A stretch of 64,000 nt of DNA from Paeniglutamicibacter psychrophenolicus (GTDB lineage: Bacteria; Actinomycetota; Actinomycetes; Actinomycetales; Micrococcaceae): the NCBI RefSeq assembly GCF_030812255.1, contig NZ_JAUSSH010000008.1, positions 1 to 64,000 on the forward strand. Direction: 5' to 3'. Under the pieces are notes generated by a model. It was given only the letters and a program-made list of their open reading frames with translations. It was not told where the DNA came from and ran no database searches. Below, one piece after another: positions 52,882 through 61,953 of this stretch. Position 1 is the stretch's first letter. Each line of letters begins with the position of its first letter. The translations under genes were made by a program, and so were the position numbers.

Positions 52882-53979
52882 CTAGATGCCCGGGCCGCGG
52901 GCCTCAAGCACGGGGAAGCCCAGCTCCCACACCGATTCCGGGGAGAGGGTCTCCTCGGCATGCAGGGACACCACCGCGTAGAGCCGGTGTCCGGCGGCCA
53001 CGTGCTTGATCCAGGCAGCGGTGTCCTCCGCCTTGCGCCCGGCATCCACGGCGGCCCACAGCTGGTCGGCCTCCAGCACCTGAAGCAGCTCCAATTGCGG
53101 CAGCAGCGCCAGTTGCGGATTGATCGCCACCGCCACGAGCAATGGAACGCCTTCGGCGACCGCTGCGGCGCGCGCCCGCAGGATGCCGCGCCTGTCGGCC
53201 AGGGGCCTGCGGGCCAGGGAGTCCGCGTCGAACTTCTGCGCCAGCTCCCCGGCATTGCGCCGCAGGGCGGTGCCGTCGTGGAGTTCCTCCGCGGCCATCC
53301 CGGCATCCCCCCACAGTCCGATGACGACCACCAGGTCCCCGGGACCGGCCAGCGGCGAGGGAACGATGTCGCGGTCCCGCGCCGGATGCAATCCGGTGCC
53401 GGTTACCGCCGGGAGCAGGCCCGCAGGGAGGAAACCGGTGCCCGGGGCACCGGTGGTTTCGGTTGCCTCCGGGCCGCGGGCCGCCGCCCGGGCACCGGTT
53501 GACGGTTCGAGGGCAAAGGCCTGCCCATCAAGCAGCCGGGCGAAATCCGGGGCGCCGGGAACCGCTGGCCGCCCGCCGCGGCGTGTCTGCCGTGGCGGTG
53601 CCGGTGCCAGGCGCAGTTCGGCGGCATCGGCCCGTTCCAGCAATCCGTTGATCCCGCCGCCGGAGCCCTGATAATCGGTGTCGCCGGCCTCCGGATCCGG
53701 GTCCATGGATGGGCGGCCCCCCGCGGCGCGACCCGCAACCAGCTCGAGGTCCCGGACGTCGAGGGGTTCGTCCCCGGGTCCGATGACCCGCCCGTCGGGG
53801 GCGTCCCCGTCGGGCACCTCGATGATCGCCTCGTAGTGTTCCCTGGCCAGGAACCGGCCGAGGCCACCGGTGGTGACCCGCTCCGCCGAGACGATGCGCG
53901 CGGTGTGCCCGTACTCGGCGACCACCTGGGCGTGGATGGATTCGAGGCTGGGGCCCTCAAGCCGAAATCGCATCGGCAC
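52882..53979 (-). CDS. FlhF-like flagellar protein without a visible P-loop
   Basis: 365 residues. The N-terminus MRFRLEGPSLESIHAQVVAE, YGHTARIVSAERVTTGGLGR resembles the N-terminal B domain of FlhF. The central part is a Pro/Gly/Ala-rich linker. The C-terminal 170 residues (DLVVVIGLWGDAGMAAEELH, EGVPLLVAVAINPQLALLPQ, HRLYAVVSLHAEETLSPESV, WELGFPVLEARG) suggest an SRP-GTPase-like fold, but no GxxxxGKT/S motif is present. It overlaps the flhA stop by ~20 bases and is last in the flagellar operon. Identification relies on position and the weak N-terminal match; start GTG 53979 or ATG 53973. Confidence 0.5.
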   Translation of the reverse strand: MPMRFRLEGPSLESIHAQVVAEYGHTARIVSAERVTTGGLGRFLAREHYEAIIEVPDGDAPDGRVIGPGDEPLDVRDLELVAGRAAGGRPSMDPDPEAGDTDYQGSGGGINGLLERADAAELRLAPAPPRQTRRGGRPAVPGAPDFARLLDGQAFALEPSTGARAAARGPEATETTGAPGTGFLPAGLLPAVTGTGLHPARDRDIVPSPLAGPGDLVVVIGLWGDAGMAAEELHDGTALRRNAGELAQKFDADSLARRPLADRRGILRARAAAVAEGVPLLVAVAINPQLALLPQLELLQVLEADQLWAAVDAGRKAEDTAAWIKHVAAGHRLYAVVSLHAEETLSPESVWELGFPVLEARGPGI

Positions 53980-56011
53980 CGCGCACCACCCCCACGGTCT
54001 CGATGTCGGCCCCGCCGGCGGTGGCCTCCTGGTAGGAGAGCACCGGGATGGATCCGGGCGCGGTGCCCAGCAGCCGGCGCACCGCCGGGCGCAGCGCCGG
54101 GGCGCAGACCAGCACCGCGGACAGGCCCCGGGTTTCCAAATCGGCGGCGATCTGCTTCACCGAGGCGAGCACCGCCTCCAGCCGCGGGGCATCGAGCATG
54201 ATCTGGCTTCCGGCCTCGGAGGGGCGCAGCCCCTCGAGCATGCCCTGTTCCAGGACCGGGTCGACCATGACGACCCGCAGCAAGGTGCCTTCCAGGTAGC
54301 CGGCGGCGATGGCCGGGCCCAGGGCGGCGCGGGCGGCCTCGATGAGGCCCTCCGGGTCGGTGCCGGCCTTGGCCCGCAGGGCCAGCGCCTCGTAGATGCG
54401 GGCGAGGTCGTTGATCGGCACCGATTCGGCCAGCAGGCCCTGGAGCACGCGTTGGACCTCGGCCAGGCTCATGAGCGAGGGCACCAGTTCCTCCACGGCC
54501 GAGGGGTTGGCCTCGCGCACCGCGTCGGTGAGCACCCGCACGTCCTCCCGGGTCAGCAGCCTCGCGGCCTGGTCCTTGACGATCGAGGACAGGTGGGTGA
54601 CGATCACCGAGACCCGGTCGATCGTGGTGGCCCCGGCCATCTCGGCGTTGTGCCGCAGCTCGGCCGGGACCCACTTGCCCGCCAGCCCGAAGACCGGTTC
54701 CACGACCGTGGCCCCGGGCAGGGATTCCAGGTGGTCCCCGAGGGCCAGGATCTTGCCGCGCGGCGCGGTGCCGCGCCCTGCCTCCACCCCGGCGATCCGG
54801 ATCGCGTAGGTGGCCGGGGGCAGGTCGACCGAGTCGCGGGTGCGCACCGGGGGCAGCACGATGCCCAGCTCCATGGCCACGCGGCGGCGCAGCGCCCGCA
54901 CGCGGGCCAGCAGGTCGTCCCCTCCCCCGTTGACCACGTCCACCAGGTCCGGGGCCAGCTGGATCTCCAGGGCATGCACCCGCATCTTCTCGATCAGGTC
55001 CTCGGTGGTTTCGGCCGGGACCACCGCGGCTTCGTTCCGCAATGCCACCGCCGCCCGGGTTTCCTCCCTGGCCGCGTTGGCCTTGAGGCGCTGGGCGGCG
55101 AAGATGAGCAGGGTGCCGATGAGCACGAAGGGCAGCTTCGGCATCCCGGGCACCAGCGCCAGGCCGATGGCCGCGGACCCTGAGATCAGCAGCGCGGTGC
55201 GCGACTGGGCCAGCTGGGTCGAGGCGGTGGAACCCATGTCGGAGGAGGCGTTGGAACGGGTGACGATCATGCCGGTGGACACGGCCATCAGCAGCGCGGG
55301 GATCTGCGTGGCCAGGCCGTCGCCGATGGTCAGCAGCGCATAGGTGTTCAGTGCCTCGCCGATGCCCATGCCGCGCTGCACCATGCCGATGGCGATGCCG
55401 CCGACCAGGTTGATGATGATGATGATCAGCCCGGCGATGGCGTCGCCCTTGACGAACTTGGAGGCGCCGTCCATGGCGCCGTAGAAGTCGGCCTCCGCGG
55501 CGACCTCGGCGCGGCGCTCGCGCGCCTGACTGTCGGTGATCAGCCCGGCGTTCAGGTCCGCGTCGATGGCCATCTGCTTGCCCGGCATGGCATCGAGGGT
55601 GAAGCGCGCACCGACCTCGGCGACGCGTTCGGCGCCCTTGGTGACCACCACGAACTGGATGACCACCAGGATCAGGAAGATCACGCAGCCGATGATCAAC
55701 GAGCCGCCCACCGCGATGTTCCCGAATGCGGCAATGACCTCACCGGCGTACGCGTCCCCGAGCACCAGGCGCGTGGAGGCGACGTTCAGGCCCAGGCGCA
55801 GCAGCGTGGCCACCAGCAGCAGCGAGGGGAAGACCGAGAAGTCCAGCGGCCGCTTGACGAACATGGTGGTCAGCAGGATCACCAGGGCCAAAAGGATGGA
55901 CACGGCGATCAGCACGTCCAGCAGGGAGGCCGGGACCGGGACCACCAGCAGCATGATGATGCCCACCACGCCCAGCGGCACGGCGATCTTGGAGAGGGAG
56001 GCGAATTTCAT
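53957..56011 (-). CDS. flhA: Flagellar export gate protein FlhA
   Basis: 684 residues. Eight N-terminal transmembrane helices with the FHIPEP-family signature region (GARFTLDAMPGKQMAIDADL, NAGLITDSQARERRAEVAAE, ADFYGAMDGASKFVKGDAIA) and a C-terminal cytoplasmic domain (VLVCAPALRPAVRRLLG near the end). FlhA forms the nonameric ring that docks substrates and couples proton flow to export. ATG has AAGGAG upstream. 88 bases after flhB, overlapping the FlhF-like gene. Confidence 0.97.
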   Translation of the reverse strand: MKFASLSKIAVPLGVVGIIMLLVVPVPASLLDVLIAVSILLALVILLTTMFVKRPLDFSVFPSLLLVATLLRLGLNVASTRLVLGDAYAGEVIAAFGNIAVGGSLIIGCVIFLILVVIQFVVVTKGAERVAEVGARFTLDAMPGKQMAIDADLNAGLITDSQARERRAEVAAEADFYGAMDGASKFVKGDAIAGLIIIIINLVGGIAIGMVQRGMGIGEALNTYALLTIGDGLATQIPALLMAVSTGMIVTRSNASSDMGSTASTQLAQSRTALLISGSAAIGLALVPGMPKLPFVLIGTLLIFAAQRLKANAAREETRAAVALRNEAAVVPAETTEDLIEKMRVHALEIQLAPDLVDVVNGGGDDLLARVRALRRRVAMELGIVLPPVRTRDSVDLPPATYAIRIAGVEAGRGTAPRGKILALGDHLESLPGATVVEPVFGLAGKWVPAELRHNAEMAGATTIDRVSVIVTHLSSIVKDQAARLLTREDVRVLTDAVREANPSAVEELVPSLMSLAEVQRVLQGLLAESVPINDLARIYEALALRAKAGTDPEGLIEAARAALGPAIAAGYLEGTLLRVVMVDPVLEQGMLEGLRPSEAGSQIMLDAPRLEAVLASVKQIAADLETRGLSAVLVCAPALRPAVRRLLGTAPGSIPVLSYQEATAGGADIETVGVVRGADAISA

Positions 56012-56099
56012 GCGGACTTGCTCCTTGGGGCGGGGCTGGGTGCCTGGGGTTGGTCGGCTGGTTGGGTGGCGGGGCGCGTCAGGCCCGGGGGCCGGGAGG

Positions 56100-57197
56100 T
56101 CATGGCGCGGCCCCCGGCAGTGCTCCGGGCACCGTGTGGATGCCGTCGGGCCGCCCGCGGGCCTTGAGCGTCATCACGAAGGCCAGCACGCGGGCCACCT
56201 CGTTGTAGGTCCCGGCGGGGATCTCGTCCCCGATGTTGCAGGCCTCGTGCAGGTTTCTGGCCAGCGGGATGTCGCGGACCATGGGCACCCGCTTTGCCAC
56301 GGCCTCCTCGCGGATGCGCGTGGCGATGTTCCCGGCGCCCTTGGCCACCAGCTTCGGGGCGGAGACCCCGGGCTCGTACTTCAGGGCCACTGCCACGTGG
56401 GTCGGGTTCACCACGACCACGTCGGCGTCGGCGATCGCCGCGATCATGCGGTTGCGGCTCATCGCCATCTGCCGGGACCTGCGCTGGGACTTGACCAGCG
56501 GGTCCCCGTCGGTGCGCTTGTTCTCGTCGGTGACTTCCTTGCGGGTCATCCGGGTGTGCTTGCGGTTCCGGCGCATGACCACCAGCACGTCGGCAGCGGC
56601 CAGCACCAGCCCGGCGATCACCGAGGCGCGGATCAGCGAGGCGGCCCCGTCGGACCCGGCGGCCAGCAGCGAGGCCAGCGGCAGGGAGCCCGATTGCAGC
56701 AGCAGCGGCATCAGCGAGGAGACCACGAACCAGAGCACCAGGGCGATGACGGCGACCTTCAGTAGGGCCTTGAGCCCCTGCCAGAGCGCCTGGAACCCGA
56801 AGACCCGCTTCATGCCCGAGAGCAGGTTCAGGTTGGCCGGGTCCAGCTTGAACTTCTTGAACCGGATCCCGCCCTGCAGCGCGGCGGTGGCGACCACGAC
56901 CACGAGCACCACGGCGAACAGGGGAAGCATGGTGCCCGGCAGCGACCCCAGTCCGGCCCCGAGGGCGCCGACGGCGGCCTGCGGGTCGGGATCGGCAATG
57001 ACCAGGCGCACGGCCTGGAGCTGGCTGCGGCCTGCCGCCTCCGCCAGTGCGAGCAGTCCCGGGATCATCAACGCCGCCGCACCGATGCCCAGCCAGGCGG
57101 CCAGGTCCTGCGAGCGGGTCATCTTGCCCTTCTCGCGGTTCTCCTTCATGCGCTGGGCGGTGGCCTTTTCGCTGCGTTCCCCCGAATCCTGGCTCAT
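56100..57197 (-). CDS. flhB: Flagellar export switch protein FlhB
   Basis: 365 residues: N-terminal SGERSEKATAQRMKENREKG, four transmembrane helices, and the cytoplasmic domain with the autocleavage site VVVNPTHVAVALKYEPGVSA (cut between N and P). Cleavage switches substrate specificity from hook to filament. Overlaps fliR by 4 bases. Confidence 0.97.
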   Translation of the reverse strand: MSQDSGERSEKATAQRMKENREKGKMTRSQDLAAWLGIGAAALMIPGLLALAEAAGRSQLQAVRLVIADPDPQAAVGALGAGLGSLPGTMLPLFAVVLVVVVATAALQGGIRFKKFKLDPANLNLLSGMKRVFGFQALWQGLKALLKVAVIALVLWFVVSSLMPLLLQSGSLPLASLLAAGSDGAASLIRASVIAGLVLAAADVLVVMRRNRKHTRMTRKEVTDENKRTDGDPLVKSQRRSRQMAMSRNRMIAAIADADVVVVNPTHVAVALKYEPGVSAPKLVAKGAGNIATRIREEAVAKRVPMVRDIPLARNLHEACNIGDEIPAGTYNEVARVLAFVMTLKARGRPDGIHTVPGALPGAAP

Positions 57198-57958
57198 TGG
57201 CCCATCACCGCCCCCAGCAGTGACAGGGCGCTGCGCACCAGCGAGGAGACCAGCGCCGGCAGCACCACGAACACGGTCCCGACCAGCATCAGGGTCAGCA
57301 TGATCTTCAGCGGGAAGCCCATCGCAAAGGCGTTCAGTGCCGGGGCGGCGCGGGTGAGCAGGCCCAGGCCGATGTCCGCGAGCACCAGGACCACCAGCAG
57401 CGGTCCGGCGATCTGCACCGCGGCCAGGAACATGCTGCCCACCGCCGAGACCAGGGATTCGGAGAGCCCCGGCAGCCCGATGCCGCCACCCAGCGGGATC
57501 GCGTCGAAGGAGCGGAACAGCCCGGCGAGCACCAGCTGGTAGCCGTCGGAGGAGACCAGCAGGGCCAGGGCGGCAAAGTGGAAGAAGCGGGTGAACTGGG
57601 CGCCGTTGACCATGGATTGGGGGTCGAAGCCCTGGGCCATGGCGAAGCCGCCGAAGAGGTCGATGAGCCCGCCGGCGGCCTGGATGGCGGAGAAGAGCAC
57701 CATGACCAAAAAGCCCATGGCGGCGCCGGCCAGCAGTTCGGCGAGGATCGCGGCCAGGAAGGGACCGGTGTCCAGGGACTCGTAGCCGGCGGACATGCGC
57801 GGGGTGACGGCCAGGGCCAGCCCGATTCCGAGCATGCCCTTGACCCGCAGCGGGATGGCGTTGTGCGAGAACGGCGGGGCAATGACCAAAAAGGCGGTGA
57901 CGCGGACGGCGGCCAGCATCATCACCTCCAGCGAGGCCAACGGCAGGGTCGCCAGCAC
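57194..57958 (-). CDS. fliR: Flagellar export gate protein FliR
   Basis: 254 residues with six transmembrane helices (VTAFLVIAPPFSHNAIPLRV, GAAMGFLVMVLFSAIQAAGG, ...). FliR is one subunit of the FliPQR export gate. GTG 57958, 2 bases after the fliQ stop. Confidence 0.95.
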   Translation of the reverse strand: MLATLPLASLEVMMLAAVRVTAFLVIAPPFSHNAIPLRVKGMLGIGLALAVTPRMSAGYESLDTGPFLAAILAELLAGAAMGFLVMVLFSAIQAAGGLIDLFGGFAMAQGFDPQSMVNGAQFTRFFHFAALALLVSSDGYQLVLAGLFRSFDAIPLGGGIGLPGLSESLVSAVGSMFLAAVQIAGPLLVVLVLADIGLGLLTRAAPALNAFAMGFPLKIMLTLMLVGTVFVVLPALVSSLVRSALSLLGAVMGQ

Positions 57959-57960
57959 CG

Positions 57961-58236
57961 TTACGTGCCTCCCAGCAGCGCCGGGATCTTCTCGAAGAGC
58001 TCATGGGTGAACAGCACCATTTCGGCAATCATCCAGTGCCCGCAGACCAAAAGGGCGATCGCGACCGCGGCGGCCTTGGGCACGAAGGAAAGGGTGATTT
58101 CCTGGATCTGGGTCATGGACTGGAACAGCGAGATCGCGAAGCCCACCACCAGCGAGGTGATCAGCACCGGGGCGGCGAGCTTCGCGGCGACCAGCAGCCC
58201 GGAGAGGCCGATGTCCAGGACGGCGTTGGAGTCCAT
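57961..58236 (-). CDS. fliQ: Flagellar export gate protein FliQ
   Basis: 91 residues, two transmembrane helices in a hairpin: PVLITSLVVGFAISLFQSMT and QIQEITLSFVPKAAAVAIAL, with the conserved TQIQE turn. Standard size. Two bases after fliP. Confidence 0.97.
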   Translation of the reverse strand: MDSNAVLDIGLSGLLVAAKLAAPVLITSLVVGFAISLFQSMTQIQEITLSFVPKAAAVAIALLVCGHWMIAEMVLFTHELFEKIPALLGGT

Positions 58237-58238
58237 GC

Positions 58239-59060
58239 TCAGCCCCCGCCGACGTTGTAGGAGCCGATAAGTGCGGTGAGGATCAGCGCCCAGCCGTCCA
58301 CCAGCACGAAGAGCAGGATCTTGAAGGGCAGGGAGATCATCACCGGCGGGAGCATCATCATGCCCATGGACATCAGTGCCGAGGCGACCACCAAGTCGAT
58401 AACCAGGAAGGGTACGAAGATCACAAAACCGATGATGAAGGCGGCACGCAGCTCGGAGATCATGAACGCCGGGATCAGCGTGGTCAGCGGGACATCGGCC
58501 GGGGTCGCGGGGTTGGCCAGGTCCGCGGCGCGGGTCATCAGCGCGATGTCCGCCTCGCGGGTGTGCGCCAGCATGAACTCGCGCAACGGCACGACGCCGA
58601 CCTCGAGCGCCTGGGTCAGGTCGATGGAACCGTCCAGGTAGGGCTGCACGCCGGTCTCGTTCATGGCAGTGAGCACCGGGGCCATGATGAACAAGGAGAG
58701 AAAGAGCGCCAGGCCGGCCAGCACCTGGTTGGGCGGGATGGTCGGCAGCGCCAGGGCGTTGCGGGTGAAGGCCAGCACCACGAAGATCTTGGTGAAGGAG
58801 CTCATCATCAACAGCAGGGCCGGGGCCACCGAGAGCAACGTGATGGCGATGAGGGTGACAACGGCCGAGCTCGGGGTGCCGTTGGGGCCGTTGATTTCCA
58901 CCGACAACCCGCCGTTGTCCCCGGGCGTCCCGGGCTCGATGGGCGCGGCAAGCGCACTGGGGCTTCCCAAAAGCGCAAATGAAGCCAGCAGCACCAGCAG
59001 CAGCGCGAGCAGCCAGGGCAGCCGGGCGCGCAGGGCCAGGGAACGGCGGGTGGCACTCAT
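58239..59060 (-). CDS. fliP: Flagellar export gate protein FliP
   Basis: 273 residues including a cleavable signal sequence (LPWLLALLLVLLASFALLGS ... ALAAP). FliP signatures: MMSSFTKIFVVLAFTRNALA, LPTIPPNQVLAGLALFLSLF and FMISELRAAFIIGFVIFVPF followed by LVIDLVVASALMSMGM. Forms the pentameric core of the export gate. Overlaps fliO by 4 bases. Confidence 0.97.
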   Translation of the reverse strand: MSATRRSLALRARLPWLLALLLVLLASFALLGSPSALAAPIEPGTPGDNGGLSVEINGPNGTPSSAVVTLIAITLLSVAPALLLMMSSFTKIFVVLAFTRNALALPTIPPNQVLAGLALFLSLFIMAPVLTAMNETGVQPYLDGSIDLTQALEVGVVPLREFMLAHTREADIALMTRAADLANPATPADVPLTTLIPAFMISELRAAFIIGFVIFVPFLVIDLVVASALMSMGMMMLPPVMISLPFKILLFVLVDGWALILTALIGSYNVGGG

Positions 59061-59593
59061 GCGCCGCGACCGGAGCGCAGGGCCGCGGCGGCCCGGCGCC
59101 AGGTTTCCGGGGACAGGATCGAACCGGCCAGCGGGCCCGTTGGCACCGCCGGTGCAGGGGACGCCGGCGCAGCCGCGCCGGTGGTTGCAGGTTGCTCCAG
59201 TCCCCCGTCGCCGGCCCGGATTTCGGCCGCGGCCGTGGTTGCGGGGCCCTGCCGCAGGGCGTTCAGGCTTTGGGCGAAGGCGCGGGAGCGCTCGGCCATG
59301 GTGGCGGGGGTGCCCGCCTCTTCAAGTGGGTCCGGCACCACGGGTTCGGGGGCCTCGAAGGAATCGAGCACGCTGATGGAGGACTCGGCGACGCCCAGCA
59401 GGTAGCGCCGCCCTTGCACGTCCAGGAGCACCACGGAGGATTTCGGGCCCAGGCCCTGGCGTTCGACGACCGAAAGTTGCGTGGCGCGCGGGGTCCCGAA
59501 GCGCGAGAGCACGCGCTTGCGCAGGTAGAACAGCAGCCCGAAGACCGCCGCCAGCGAGATGATGACCCGCAGCACCAGAAAAATACTTTCCAA
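59057..59593 (-). CDS. fliO: Flagellar biosynthesis protein FliO
   Basis: 178 residues: one N-terminal transmembrane helix (VLRVIISLAAVFGLLFYLRK), the small FliO domain (LSVVERQGLGPKSSVVLLDV, QGRRYLLGVAESSISVLD), and an Ala/Pro-rich cytoplasmic tail. FliO assists assembly of FliP. Position between fliN and fliP supports the call. Confidence 0.9.
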   Translation of the reverse strand: MESIFLVLRVIISLAAVFGLLFYLRKRVLSRFGTPRATQLSVVERQGLGPKSSVVLLDVQGRRYLLGVAESSISVLDSFEAPEPVVPDPLEEAGTPATMAERSRAFAQSLNALRQGPATTAAAEIRAGDGGLEQPATTGAAAPASPAPAVPTGPLAGSILSPETWRRAAAALRSGRGA

Positions 59594-59595
59594 GG

Positions 59596-60348
59596 CTAGG
59601 CCAGGCCCTCATTCACATCGAGGATCTTGGTGATGCGCACGCCGTAGTCCTGGTCCATGACCACGACCTCGCCCAGGGCGATGAGCCTGCCGTTGAGCAG
59701 GATGTCCGCGGGGGCGCCGGCGGAGCGGTCCAGCTCCACGACGGCGCCGGGTTCCAGGCCCAACACGTCGCGCACGGACATGCGGGTGCGCCCGATCTCC
59801 ACGGTCAACGCCATTTCCACGTTGCTGATCCGGCCCAGCCGGCTGCCCACGTCCCCGCGCGCCTCGAGGCCGTGGCCTGTGCCGGACGTGGATTCGGCCT
59901 GCACGTTCTCGCGGATGCGGATGGCGAAGAAGCCAATGGCTTCCCCGGCACTGCGCAATTCAAAGCACACGGTTTCCGCATCGCCGAACATCGCATCGGC
60001 GCGCACCGCCGTCGCGGTGGAGAGCACCCCGGCACCCAGCACGCCGGTGGCGGCCTCGAGGGCCGGGCGCAGCACGTCCGCGGCGGAGACCAACGAACCG
60101 GGTCCGCCCGGGGAGCCGCCGAGCAGCGGGGATTCGATGGCCAGCAACACGTCGGCCGACTGCTGGCCCACGAAGCTGGCGGAGACCAGCTCGCCGGGGC
60201 CCTGGAGCATCGCGGCGTCGCGGGTCCCGGAGTAAAGCTGGGCGCTCACCGGGGCGCCGGTGGGCAGCATTCCGGCCAGTGCCTCGGCCGCGGCCGAGTA
60301 CAGGGCGGTCGCGTGCAGAACCGGGATGGAGGATGGTTCGGGGATCAT
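59596..60348 (-). CDS. fliN: Flagellar motor switch protein FliN (FliY-like length)
   Basis: 250 residues, larger than enterobacterial FliN. The C-terminal ~80 residues are the SpoA domain: ISNVEMALTVEIGRTRMSVR, DVLGLEPGAVVELDRSAGAP, ADILLNGRLIALGEVVVMDQ. The N-terminal ~140 residues look like a degenerate CheC-like domain (VSAADVLRPALEAATGVLGA), as in FliY. Forms the switch ring with FliM. Overlaps fliM by 4 bases. Confidence 0.93.
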   Translation of the reverse strand: MIPEPSSIPVLHATALYSAAAEALAGMLPTGAPVSAQLYSGTRDAAMLQGPGELVSASFVGQQSADVLLAIESPLLGGSPGGPGSLVSAADVLRPALEAATGVLGAGVLSTATAVRADAMFGDAETVCFELRSAGEAIGFFAIRIRENVQAESTSGTGHGLEARGDVGSRLGRISNVEMALTVEIGRTRMSVRDVLGLEPGAVVELDRSAGAPADILLNGRLIALGEVVVMDQDYGVRITKILDVNEGLA

Positions 60349-61277
60349 GCGGGGGTCTCCTCGGTAGAAACAACGACGGCGGCAATCCGGCCGCTACGGG
60401 TCCCGGCGGCGGCCGTGCCCAGGCGGCGCCCGTCCACGGACAGCTCGAAGGGGCGGTGGACCGGGTGCGGCAGCGGCAGCACGTCGCCGACGGCCAGGTC
60501 CAGGATGGTGCCGGGGGTGACGAATGCCGGGCCCAGGACCATGGCAACATCCACCGGGACCCCGGCGATGGCCTCGGTGAGCAGTTCGGCGGCATTCTCC
60601 ACCGGGGACCGCGGGTTGGCCTCCCCCAGCTGGGGCAGGAGCATCTCCGCCGGCACCGCGATGGTGGCCACGGTGCTGCGCTCGCCCACGCGCACGCGCA
60701 GCACCGCGGCGATGACGACCTCGGACTTCGTGGCGGCCTGGGCGAACTGGGAGTTGTGCTGGATGCCGGAAACCACCAGCTGGCGCTGCAACAGGGCGCC
60801 CAGGGAGTAGTGCAGGTCCTCGAGTGCCTCGTCCATGAGCCCGCGCACCAGCGTCTGCTCGATGCGCGTGAACTTTCGTTCGGGCGCATCGGAGGCACCG
60901 GGGCTGCCGAGCATGTGGGAGACCCAGTTCAGCGCGTCGGCCGAGGGGAACTGGATGACGGCGCGGGCGCCGTGCCCCTCGGCCTCGCAGAGCACCATGG
61001 TGGTGGCCGGCGGCAGGCCAGCGACGTAGTCGTCGTAGGACTGCATGCACACGTTCTCGAGGGTGACCTGTGACATCACCCGGATCTTGGCGGTCAGCTG
61101 GGTGCCCCACTGGCGGGCGAAGGTTTCGAAGGCCAGCTCGAGCACACGAGAGTGTTCGCGTGCCAGCGTCGTGGGCCGGCGGAAGTCGTAGACCACGGCG
61201 GAAGCCGGGTCCTGGGGGTTCGGGATCGGTCCACCCGCACCGGGGTGTACCGCAGGCAGGGGGGTCACCTGCACCAC
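60345..61277 (-). CDS. fliM: Flagellar motor switch protein FliM
   Basis: About 310 residues. VVYDFRRPTTLAREHSRVLE, LAFETFARQWGTQLTAKIRV and the central CheC-like domain (FTRIEQTLVRGLMDEALEDL) identify FliM; the C-terminal SpoA domain includes ILDLAVGDVLPLPHPVHRPF and ELSVDGRRLG. The N-terminal LSQxEIDALL peptide that binds phosphorylated CheY is not seen; the chain begins with a Pro/Gly-rich segment. Start is one of three GTGs (61277, 61274, 61268), none with a clear Shine-Dalgarno. Confidence 0.93.
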   Translation of the reverse strand: MVQVTPLPAVHPGAGGPIPNPQDPASAVVYDFRRPTTLAREHSRVLELAFETFARQWGTQLTAKIRVMSQVTLENVCMQSYDDYVAGLPPATTMVLCEAEGHGARAVIQFPSADALNWVSHMLGSPGASDAPERKFTRIEQTLVRGLMDEALEDLHYSLGALLQRQLVVSGIQHNSQFAQAATKSEVVIAAVLRVRVGERSTVATIAVPAEMLLPQLGEANPRSPVENAAELLTEAIAGVPVDVAMVLGPAFVTPGTILDLAVGDVLPLPHPVHRPFELSVDGRRLGTAAAGTRSGRIAAVVVSTEETPA

Positions 61278-61729
61278 TATCGGCAGGATCAAGGGACGTG
61301 TTAGCCGTTTAGGCCACCAACTTTGCGGCTCGCTCACAGACCCGGAACGTGGCAGTTCCCGCCGGGCGGAGCCGTCACCGTCCTTGCAAGCATTCGCGAG
61401 CGCAAGGGCCGGCGCACCGGAGCCCGACGAACCAACAATCGCCTCGGATAGTGCAGTCGGACTTTCCCTTTGGTGGATGGCGCGGCTCCCGTTGCTCTCC
61501 GGCGCCCGCTCCCGTCCGGTTTCCGCGACGCGTGGCCGCAAACTCGGGGATTGCACAATCCCGCTGGATAGGTGGTCAAACGGGGTCTGGCCAAGACTTT
61601 TGCGACCCCTCAAGTGAGGCCCACCACCTCGGGGTGAACCGCAGGGTGAAAGCCGGGCAAAGTGAGGGTGAACGTCTCATGGCCCCCTTATGGTTGGAGG
61701 TTCAACCGATGTCTTGGGGGGATATTTTC
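61278..61729. other. Promoter-bearing gap between fliM and the small membrane protein; no fliL
   Basis: About 450 bases without a convincing gene; frames here have shadow composition. In many actinobacteria fliL lies between motB and fliM, but no FliL-like reading frame is present. Three direct GGGTGAA repeats occur at 61632, 61644 and 61666, a possible regulator site for the plus-strand gene or fliM. Confidence 0.45.
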
Positions 61730-61864
61730 ATGGACGATCGTCGCTCGTACGAGGGCCGCTTTTACGGCAAGAAACCGCGCATTCCGGTGCTCTGGCAGAA
61801 CATTGGCCTGGGGACACTCGCCGCAGGAGTCCTCGGATTGGTCCTCTACGTTTTCGTTTCCTGA
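61730..61864 (+). CDS. Small single-pass membrane protein
   Basis: 44 residues: a charged N-terminus MDDRRSYEGRFYGKKPRIPV and one transmembrane helix (IGLGTLAAGVLGLVLYVFVS) ending at the C-terminus. GGGGGGAT is 7 bases before ATG 61730; in-frame ATGs at 61679 and 61709 lie upstream but lack such a site. It is on the strand opposite the flagellar genes, at the break between motB and fliM. Codon bias is normal. Function unknown. Confidence 0.65.
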   Translation: MDDRRSYEGRFYGKKPRIPVLWQNIGLGTLAAGVLGLVLYVFVS

Positions 61865-61953
61865 AAACCGCCCGCAGGGGCACCACTCTTAGGGTTCACA
61901 CCGGTGGCACCAGGCAGGCATTCACGGACACCGCGGGCCGCTTCGCTGCGGGC

